Shown here: piece after piece, positions 1 through 5,534 of the stretch
Numbering within the stretch: the first letter of the stretch is position 1
Layout of the letters: each line of letters begins with the position of its first letter
DNA from: Deltaproteobacteria bacterium UBA6967
Lineage (GTDB): Bacteria > SAR324 > NAC60-12
Direction of reading: 5' to 3'
DNA length: 6,065 bases
NCBI GenBank assembly: GCA_002450295.1
Contig: DJYX01000264.1
Location: forward strand, 1 to 6,065
Notes under the pieces: generated by a model
Told to the model about the DNA's origin: nothing
The model's database searches: none
What the model saw: the letters and a program-made list of their open reading frames with translations, nothing else
Translations under genes and position numbers: made by a program

Positions 1-5
1 AAGGA

Positions 6-80
6 TGGTTGGGGTGGCAGGGATCGAACCTGCGCATGGCGGGATCAAAACCCGCTGCCTTACCACTTGGCTACACCCCA
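6..80 (-). tRNA. tRNA-Gln (anticodon UUG), CCA encoded
   Basis: Read on the minus strand this folds as a complete cloverleaf. The acceptor strand UGGGGUG (80-74) pairs with CACCCCA. The D stem is GCC/GGC. The anticodon stem is GCGGG/CCCGC around the loop UUUUGAU, giving anticodon UUG, which decodes CAA (and CAG by wobble). The T stem is GCAGG/CCUGC around UUCGAUC. The discriminator is A at position 9 and the CCA tail is encoded at 8-6. The first acceptor pair is U1-A72, a known hallmark of bacterial tRNA-Gln that helps distinguish it from tRNA-Glu. Without CCA the gene spans 9-80. It lies 51 nt downstream of the TPR gene, in the same direction. Only five bases follow it, so a downstream tRNA partner cannot be judged. 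Confidence 0.96.
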
Positions 81-95
81 GAAAGTAAGCCTTTA

Positions 96-124
96 ACCTT
101 AAGGTCTCTATGTTTGAGTTTCAA
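96..124 (-). promoter_or_regulatory. Possible sigma-70-type promoter for tRNA-Gln
   Basis: On the minus strand a TTGAAA at 124-119 matches the -35 consensus at five of six positions. After exactly 17 nt comes TAAGGT at 101-96, a weak -10 that keeps only the first two bases and the final T. The tRNA 5' end lies 15 nt further on, which leaves a leader of roughly 8 nt if transcription starts about 7 nt after the -10. The -10 lies inside the perfect palindrome ACCTTAAGGT (96-105). The spacing is good but the -10 is poor, so this is tentative; the tRNA could instead be read from the upstream operon. Confidence 0.35.
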
Positions 125-131
125 GGAATTT

Positions 132-2996
132 TTAGTCATTGAGGTAGTTTTCATATGCTAACTGACGACTCAATGCCTGATGTTGTTCACTGGACAACTG
201 TTGCCACAAAGCGGGGGAGGCTGGAGTTTTTTCCATCAAATCACCGAAAATTTCCAAGGCTTGTTGGAGTTGTCCCATGTCCTTATGTAGCACACCTGTT
301 TGGTATCGAGCCCAATTGATCTGTTCTTCCACCCGCTCATCAGGCCAATTGGTATAGGTCGCAATCGCCTGCTCGTATTGAGCAAGAGCTCGTTCATCGT
401 TTCGGACTTTATAAAGCATCTCTGCCGCGCGGAAATGACTTTGCACAACATAATTTGGGACATCCGGTTCAATGAGTGGATGATTGTATGTGGCGATGGA
501 TTTCTGGAAAGACTCCGCAGCCTCTGTATAACGCCCCATCTCTTCATACATTAAGCCAAGTTCATAATAGAGTTCTGGCACTACCTCAGCTCGAAGCAGA
601 TCCGTGTCCTGTTCATACTTCTCAATCGCTTGCTCATAAACAAGGGCTGCGCTTTCAAATTCCTTGGCTTGCTTGTAAACATCTGCCAGCTTCTTACGAA
701 CGTCTGCATCGTAAACACTATCTGGATAACGCTGAAGGAATCGGGCTAGCTGATCTCGAGCCTGCTGAAAATCATCTGCTTGAATTAAGGTCTCAGCGGC
801 CTGCAATTGCAATAGTTCTAGCATAGGTCCCTCTACACGACTTTCCAGAAACCGATAGAGGTCCATTGCTTCATTATGGAAGCCTAATTTCTGATGTGCG
901 TGGGCAACCTGAAAAAGTGTCGTGTCAAATCGAAAGTTGAGGAGATACTTGGCCTGGTAATCCCGGTAAATCGTGACGACACCCAGATCATCCTGGCGCT
1001 GGTATGCACGATCGACTAGCCCCTTCAGGTTCTCGTCGATATTCTCCTGAATGATGTTGCGTCGAACGTAGACACTCTGAGGATATTCCTCCATGAAGCC
1101 TTCCAGCGCAGCAATCGCCTCCCGATACGCTCCGTAGAGTGTGAGCGTCAACCCCTTGCGCAATTTCGCTTCCTCAACCTGTGGAGAATCCGGATAAAGC
1201 GTGATGATCTCATCATAGGTTCTCAGCGCTTGGCGATATTCATCGGAGTAGGGTCGCTCCGCCTGGATGTTGGCAATACGAAGCTTGCCCATCAGGGCTA
1301 TCTCCAAGGAGTAGCTGCGAATGGCATTGCTATAGGCAGCAATCGCCTCATCTTCCTTACCCTCATCCCTCAGAAAATCCCCTAACCGCAGTGCGACAAA
1401 TTTAGAGAAATCTGCGTCAGGATAGCGATCCAGCAACAGTTGGAAAATTTCTCTCGCCACATCGTAGTCTGCATTTTCGTAGTAGGTTTCTCCCATGTGG
1501 AAGAGCAACATTGGGTCTTCCTGAACATAGCGACTGTCTAGTGCTCGGGCTCTATCAAAAAAGTCTCTAGCTTCAGGGAATTTTTGTTGTTGGTAGTACG
1601 CCTGCGCAATCTTGTAGTAGGCGATATGGATGAACTTTGGATTTGGCATCGCCTTGAGGTATTCCTCAAACTGCAAAATCGCCTGACCCCATTCTCGTCG
1701 GGCGATCTGATTTAATGCTTGCCAAAATGAGGATTCCTGTGCTTCGTAGGAGGAGGGAAAATCTCTTCTCAGGAGTTCGTAGCTCGTATTCGCCTCTTGG
1801 CTAAAGCGCATCTGCTGATAACTTCGACCGATTCGGAACTGGGCATGCGGAATCAAGTCTTTGGCTATTTCTGTTGTATTCGCCACCCTGATTGCTGTTG
1901 TGTAATCATCAATCGCTTGATGATAGTTCCTTCCTCGTCGTCTTTCCAATTGGGTGTACTTGGTATCGGCAATCCTGAATAAAGACTGGATGGCTAATGG
2001 ATTCCATTCATCCTCAAATTCACCAACGCCATTTTTTCCTGATGCATAAGCCTTCTGAAACTGCTCGATGGCCAGGTCGTATTCGCTTTTGCGGAAATGA
2101 TTTTCACCTTGCTGGTAAGCGGCTCTAATCTCTGCGTTACGAACACGTTTTTCTCGATCTAACTTGGCAGCTTCATCTGGTGTTAATGAAGAATCCTCCT
2201 CCTCAATGGCAATGTCTTGAAAAATGGGTTGACCATAGATTCGAATCACCCAACGGGCGGGATCTGATAGCTCATCTTTTTCCAGCCTGAAATCTGACGC
2301 AATCTGACCTAACGTGACAAACACCTGATTAGGATCAGTTGTCAATTCATCAACCCGCACACGACCATCTTCATAGGGTGTCAGCGTAAATGAATCAGCC
2401 GGGGCTGTATCCGCAAACCGTAAGCGTACCGTTCGATCCTGAGGGTTTTCCAGAACAAACAAGCGAGGAGGACCCGTGAATGAGAAGGTCAGACTCGTAA
2501 AGTCTGGATTGCTGTCGTCGTAATCCAAAGCTTCCAAGGCAATAGTTGCTGGCTCGGGATCTGGCGGGAGTGTAACAGGAGGTAGTTGAATTAGCGGACG
2601 GAATCGGAAGACCAATTGCCCAGGATTACTGCCTGGTACCATGTCAAAAATTAAATCATCCTTACGAAGCTTGAATTGGGCCCAGGTGTCGGGCTCCATA
2701 TCCAAAAACCTTATTCCTTCAACCTGCGGATCATTGAACAATCGATCACGTCGTCCATCCGCAAAAGCTGCCTTAGTGTTGCGGAATTTGACAACCAAGG
2801 TGCGGGCTTTGAGATTTTCATTAAGCTCATAGATCGGCTTGCCACTGGTTTGCAGAGTGATGCTGACCTGCTCACCTTTGCGTAGCAGTTCTACCCCAGA
2901 GATACTCATTGGTTCTTCCTGAGCGTTCATACTCATTGGAAAAAGCATCAGTATCGAAGTGATCAACCAGCAGATGGTTTGAAATCTAGCCTTCAT
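132..2996 (-). CDS. Exported AMIN-like + tetratricopeptide repeat protein (954 aa)
   Basis: This is a large periplasmic scaffold-type protein with no enzymatic motif. Residues 1-25 form a signal peptide: basic MKAR start, hydrophobic core, then SMNA before QEEP. Residues ~31-134 form a beta-rich domain with AMIN-like spacing (GVELL, VSITLQTSGK, ARTLVVKF). A proline-rich linker follows at ~136-149. Residues ~151-255 form a second beta domain of similar style (LTFSFTGPPRLFVLENP, VRLRFA). A charged linker leads into about 290-925, a long run of TPR helices with repeated A-x-x-x-Y/F and YPDS/YPQS turns. TPRs bind partner proteins, and AMIN domains in PilQ and AmiC target the envelope, so a periplasmic assembly or anchoring role is inferred. 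The start is ATG, 21 nt after the prepilin peptidase stop, with only a weak SD; the signal peptide supports this start. Stop is TAA. The TPR half resembles CpoB/BamD-type proteins but is far longer. The specific function is unknown. Confidence 0.93.
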   Translation of the reverse strand: MKARFQTICWLITSILMLFPMSMNAQEEPMSISGVELLRKGEQVSITLQTSGKPIYELNENLKARTLVVKFRNTKAAFADGRRDRLFNDPQVEGIRFLDMEPDTWAQFKLRKDDLIFDMVPGSNPGQLVFRFRPLIQLPPVTLPPDPEPATIALEALDYDDSNPDFTSLTFSFTGPPRLFVLENPQDRTVRLRFADTAPADSFTLTPYEDGRVRVDELTTDPNQVFVTLGQIASDFRLEKDELSDPARWVIRIYGQPIFQDIAIEEEDSSLTPDEAAKLDREKRVRNAEIRAAYQQGENHFRKSEYDLAIEQFQKAYASGKNGVGEFEDEWNPLAIQSLFRIADTKYTQLERRRGRNYHQAIDDYTTAIRVANTTEIAKDLIPHAQFRIGRSYQQMRFSQEANTSYELLRRDFPSSYEAQESSFWQALNQIARREWGQAILQFEEYLKAMPNPKFIHIAYYKIAQAYYQQQKFPEARDFFDRARALDSRYVQEDPMLLFHMGETYYENADYDVAREIFQLLLDRYPDADFSKFVALRLGDFLRDEGKEDEAIAAYSNAIRSYSLEIALMGKLRIANIQAERPYSDEYRQALRTYDEIITLYPDSPQVEEAKLRKGLTLTLYGAYREAIAALEGFMEEYPQSVYVRRNIIQENIDENLKGLVDRAYQRQDDLGVVTIYRDYQAKYLLNFRFDTTLFQVAHAHQKLGFHNEAMDLYRFLESRVEGPMLELLQLQAAETLIQADDFQQARDQLARFLQRYPDSVYDADVRKKLADVYKQAKEFESAALVYEQAIEKYEQDTDLLRAEVVPELYYELGLMYEEMGRYTEAAESFQKSIATYNHPLIEPDVPNYVVQSHFRAAEMLYKVRNDERALAQYEQAIATYTNWPDERVEEQINWARYQTGVLHKDMGQLQQALEIFGDLMEKTPASPALWQQLSSEQHQALSRQLAYENYLND

Positions 2997-3017
2997 CAGC
3001 TCATCTTTTGTCTAAAC

Positions 3018-3785
3018 TCAGAAAATTTGATACAGAGGCCATTGTTCGAGAATCTCTGGATATGTCCAATGCACTACTAGTCCTCCCAGGCACAAAAACG
3101 GAGCAAATGGGACTGGGGTTTCTCGCCAATTCTGTCGATTCTTAAGAAGCCATAAACCACCAAATAGCGATCCACTGATTGCTGCCACAAAGATAACAAG
3201 AACAAGCCCCTCCGGACCAGTCCAAGCCCCAATCAAAGCCATGACCGCAGGATCACCATCTCCAAGCCCGGCTCTACCTCGAAGGGCCTCATACAGAACC
3301 CCTAACAAATACAATCCACCTGCGCCAAGTAGAGCGCCATAAACTGCTCCGCGAACTGAACCTGGTTCATTCAATAACAAAATCGTAAAATGTAGGGATA
3401 TTGTTAGGGTGACAATGCGATAATCAATCCACATCGTATGCCAGTCAATTGCTGCGATGAGCAGCAAAGACCAGAGAAGTAGCAATTCCTGACAAAGTTG
3501 CCAAGGTTCTTGCGGTCTGTCAGGCCAAAATCCTAGCCAAATTCCGAGTGGGAACCCCCAAGCTAACCATGGAGAACTTGCCCCGCATTTCAGACACCTT
3601 CCCTTGTTTTTCAAGGCATTGAAAAGCAGCGACTTACGCCAGCCTGTATGCATTTCGAGACACAACGAACAACGCTGAGATGGCTGTGGGATTTCAGCCT
3701 CTTGAAGTATTTGGCACCAGCAGCGCTCAGCTAACCAACCAAGACTCAAAGCGCCTAAAGTCCAGAGCAAAAACCACAAGGTCAT
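3018..3785 (-). CDS. Prepilin peptidase (A24 family, PilD/GspO-like)
   Basis: This inner-membrane aspartyl protease cleaves the leader of type IV prepilins or type II pseudopilins; many members also N-methylate the new N-terminus. The 255 residues match family length. After a first membrane segment (~1-20), a cytoplasmic zinc-ribbon-like insert carries CSLC (C39, C42) and CLKC (C64, C67), as in PilD. The putative catalytic aspartates are D114 (AAIDWHT) and D178 (GLGDGD, the GxGD motif). The usual PFGPFL near the end is PFAPFL (226-231). Several hydrophobic stretches fit the polytopic fold. Divergences: the lysine normally two residues after the second Asp is A180; the IPD/LPD after the first Asp is ID; and the YPxxE of the methylase region is FPLGI. 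The ATG overlaps the upstream FecR-gene stop as ATGA, with GAGG two bases before it, so translational coupling is likely. No pilin gene is in the window, so PilD versus GspO cannot be decided. Confidence 0.93.
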   Translation of the reverse strand: MTLWFLLWTLGALSLGWLAERCWCQILQEAEIPQPSQRCSLCLEMHTGWRKSLLFNALKNKGRCLKCGASSPWLAWGFPLGIWLGFWPDRPQEPWQLCQELLLLWSLLLIAAIDWHTMWIDYRIVTLTISLHFTILLLNEPGSVRGAVYGALLGAGGLYLLGVLYEALRGRAGLGDGDPAVMALIGAWTGPEGLVLVIFVAAISGSLFGGLWLLKNRQNWRETPVPFAPFLCLGGLVVHWTYPEILEQWPLYQIF

Positions 3786-4495
3786 TTCCTCGGCAGAATT
3801 TGACCGGTATCTGTATCAATCTCTAAGCGTTTGACAGCACCAGGCTTACGAAGTTCAATCTCAGTTCCTGAGATTTTTAGACCAAGAGGATCATCGACCA
3901 TGACGGTAAAACGTAAAAGCCCCTTTTGATACAGTCGATCTGGGGCAAGTAATTGAACTTCGACCTCTGCCTTTCCTGCCTCATCCAAGGTCACCCCTTC
4001 AGGAAAACGAACTCCTGCACCATCCGTAAAAATTCGAAGTGGTAACCCAGCGCCAATTCCTTCCCCTTCTCGACCACGTGCTTGAATCCGAAGCAGTAGC
4101 TTTTGTGGGCTGCGCTGACTTACGAGTTCGCTTGGCTCAGCCTGAAGCTGAAGTTGTTGATTCAACTTTTCAATTCGGTTAGTGAGTGTATCACCTCGGT
4201 TTACACCAAGGACCGCTTCTCCCGGCTCAAGTAGTGCTTTTCCTCGAACGTTTTGAACGAATAACTTCCCTGAGAAAAGAGCCACCGATCCTTGCTCTTG
4301 TGACACTTGCACATGAAAGGAAGTTCCTTCGGGTTTTAATTGAAAATGAGGAGTTTCTATGACTGTATAATCACTCTTGCCAAAAAAATTGCTCAAGAAT
4401 GCTCCAAATCTTAGCAATAGTTTTCTTCGGAAGGTACGCTCTCCCGCTCCTTGTTCAGAAGCTTCTTGAATTTGAAATTCTGTGTTTTCAAACAA
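3782..4495 (-). CDS. C-terminal fragment of the FecR-domain gene (half FecR + Ig-like)
   Basis: This is the downstream 237-codon part of the same frame, beginning at a TTG (4495-4493) that lies three codons after the TAA. That codon is also the leucine of the FecR strand EIRLFENTEF, so it is probably not a native start. An AAGAG stretch 6-7 nt upstream could act as a weak SD and allow reinitiation after the TAA. Such a product would lack a signal peptide and would stay cytoplasmic. The content is the second half of the FecR domain (~1-100), a polar Gln-rich linker (~101-128), and an Ig-like beta region to the end (LPRK). The intact frame over 700 nt argues against long-standing decay. Confidence 0.55.
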   Translation of the reverse strand: MFENTEFQIQEASEQGAGERTFRRKLLLRFGAFLSNFFGKSDYTVIETPHFQLKPEGTSFHVQVSQEQGSVALFSGKLFVQNVRGKALLEPGEAVLGVNRGDTLTNRIEKLNQQLQLQAEPSELVSQRSPQKLLLRIQARGREGEGIGAGLPLRIFTDGAGVRFPEGVTLDEAGKAEVEVQLLAPDRLYQKGLLRFTVMVDDPLGLKISGTEIELRKPGAVKRLEIDTDTGQILPRK

Positions 4496-4504
4496 TCGAA
4501 TCTC

Positions 4505-4729
4505 TTAGCCATCACGAAATAGAATCGTTGCTTTCCCATCTACTCCTGTACGGACTAGATCTCTTTCGTAAAGCAAAAACCCTTCGCGTCCCTGAGTCGT
4601 TCGCATACTTTTGGATAGAGTGACCTCAACTACACCTGTTGATGAATAGAGAGTAGCCACCGCATCCTGAGCTAGAGCTGCGAAGCTAAAGGTAGTTAGC
4701 AGACAGAGCGTCAACACCAATTGGATCAA
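4505..4729 (-). CDS. N-terminal fragment of the FecR-domain gene (signal peptide + half FecR)
   Basis: If the TAA is real and obeyed, this 74-residue product is all that comes from the strong TTG initiation site. It holds the signal peptide (hydrophobic core ~3-18, cleavage after AALA at 20) and about the first 50 residues of the FecR beta domain, ending at the conserved FRDG turn. The FecR fold would be cut in mid-sheet, so a stable function is unlikely. It is listed separately because an automatic annotator would call it as its own small gene. Confidence 0.55.
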   Translation of the reverse strand: MIQLVLTLCLLTTFSFAALAQDAVATLYSSTGVVEVTLSKSMRTTQGREGFLLYERDLVRTGVDGKATILFRDG

Positions 4730-5532
4730 AGGTAGCCTCCCTCATAATTCCTTGGCACCCAACGTTGTCGCCTGACAAAATCCAAGTAGGCTGGAAGCAA
4801 AATCTCTGAATCAAGAAGTCCCTCACGATATTCAAGTTGGGGAAAAATATGATATCGCCAGTAAGCACAATTTCTTCCTGCCTCACGCATCTTCATGAAG
4901 CTGGATTCTCGGGTACTGGTGAAGAGCATACCGGGAGCACTTGGGGAAGGAGGTAGTTCTTGGTCCACTCCTGGCCATTGCATTTCTGCTTGCAGAGCAG
5001 CAATTCGATTGCTGCTTTTTACTTTTTGCATTCTATCCCATTGAAGATCTGATAATTCTTTCAAACCAGGTTCCTGGCGAAGCTTCTCCCAATCTTGCGC
5101 TTTGACCCAGTCTACATGCTGTTGCCAAGTCTTCTTTTCATATTCCTCAGGAACGTATGGGTGTCCATCCAGAACCGCCATTGAACGAAGACGATTCGGT
5201 TCCCACGCTGAGAGCAAATAGCCAATACGTGCACCCTCACCGATTCCAAGAAAGTGGACGTTATCCAATTCAAGAGCAGTCAACAGGCAACAGAGATCTT
5301 GCAACCGTGCTGCTGGCAGATAATCGGAGATGTCATCAGAATCATCACTTCTCCCCTGTCCAAGCGGATCCATTCTCAAAACCCGATACTCTTGTTGCAA
5401 CACATCAAGGTATCCTGCTTCTTCCCAAGATTGTAGATCCATCCAAAGCGAAGGATAGAGCAAAAGGTATGGTCCTCGTTCACCATCAAGATCGTAAAAT
5501 ATTTTTCGTTGCCTCGAGACTACAAACGCCAT
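4726..5532 (-). CDS. Alpha/beta-hydrolase-fold protein, probably catalytically dead
   Basis: The 268-residue length is typical of soluble alpha/beta hydrolases, and strand order is recognisable. It has YLLLYPS (oxyanion-loop region, ~22-28), RVLRMDPLGQGRSD (50-63, equal to the usual D-x-R-G-x-G-x-S), and an elbow region FLGIGEGARIGY (94-105) followed by LRSMAVLDGHPYV. In active members the elbow is G-x-S-x-G; here it is G96-I-G98-E-G100, so glycine replaces the nucleophile. The usual acid after the sixth strand is not visible (GMLFTSTRESS, 201-211), nor is the C-terminal GH (FPQLEYREGLL, ~230-240). The protein therefore most likely binds or scaffolds rather than hydrolyses. No signal peptide is seen, so it is probably cytoplasmic. 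The start is ATG, 2 nt after the acyltransferase stop, with GGAGGAGG 12 nt upstream. A longer in-frame ATG at 5634 would overlap the upstream gene by about 100 nt and add an unrelated Arg/Ser-rich tail, so it was not used. Confidence 0.88.
   Translation of the reverse strand: MAFVVSRQRKIFYDLDGERGPYLLLYPSLWMDLQSWEEAGYLDVLQQEYRVLRMDPLGQGRSDDSDDISDYLPAARLQDLCCLLTALELDNVHFLGIGEGARIGYLLSAWEPNRLRSMAVLDGHPYVPEEYEKKTWQQHVDWVKAQDWEKLRQEPGLKELSDLQWDRMQKVKSSNRIAALQAEMQWPGVDQELPPSPSAPGMLFTSTRESSFMKMREAGRNCAYWRYHIFPQLEYREGLLDSEILLPAYLDFVRRQRWVPRNYEGGYL
4736..4743 (-). promoter_or_regulatory. Strong Shine-Dalgarno fixing the TTG start of the FecR gene
   Basis: GAGGGAGG on the minus strand lies 6 nt before the TTG at 4729-4727. 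It sits inside the last codons of the hydrolase gene (…E-G-G-Y-L-stop). With the TTGA start/stop overlap it makes the TTG start convincing, even though the codon is rare as an initiator. An ATG overlapping the SD (4745-4743) belongs to another frame and gives no sensible protein. Confidence 0.75.
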
Positions 5533-5534
5533 CG

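Larger units (their letters stand above)
3782..4729 (-). pseudogene. Exported FecR-domain/Ig-like protein gene with in-frame TAA
   Basis: One continuous frame of 316 codons is broken only by TAA at 4507-4505 (codon 75). Restored, it would encode 315 residues. These are a signal peptide (1-20, ending AALA before QDA) and a FecR-type domain over about 25-180: G-V-V-E-V, then the D-L-V-R-T-G, D-G-K-A-T-I-L-F-R-D-G and E-I-R-L-F-E-N-T-E strands either side of the stop, then TPHFQLKPEGTSFHV and a G-K-L-F-V strand. A C-terminal bacterial Ig-like region follows (~205-315; FTDGAGVRFPEG, DEAGKAEVEVQL). FecR-domain proteins without a sigma partner are usually envelope-associated; the role here is unknown. 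The TTG start at 4729-4727 is chosen because GAGGGAGG lies 6 nt upstream and TTGA overlaps the hydrolase stop. The 3' end overlaps the prepilin peptidase start. The stop falls at the hinge DG[*]EIRL, where relatives usually carry a small polar residue. A recent nonsense mutation or sequencing error fits best; readthrough or reinitiation is possible. Confidence 0.8.

Noticed and set aside
81..131. Rho-independent terminator after the TPR gene
   Set aside because: On the minus strand I see no GC-rich hairpin followed by a T run. The only symmetry is the loop-less ACCTTAAGGT palindrome.
300..826. Plus-strand open frames of 84 and 116 codons opposite the TPR gene
   Set aside because: They are shadows of the TPR coding sequence, with unnatural composition and no motif, SD or promoter.
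222..2129. Tandem DNA repeats in the TPR region
   Set aside because: The protein repeats are diverged TPR helices. I found no near-identical nucleotide repeat units that would suggest recent duplication or slippage.
4686..4886. A 66-codon minus-strand frame beginning upstream of the FecR start
   Set aside because: It overlaps the end of the hydrolase and the start of the FecR gene in another frame, with no family resemblance. It is a by-product of those two genes.
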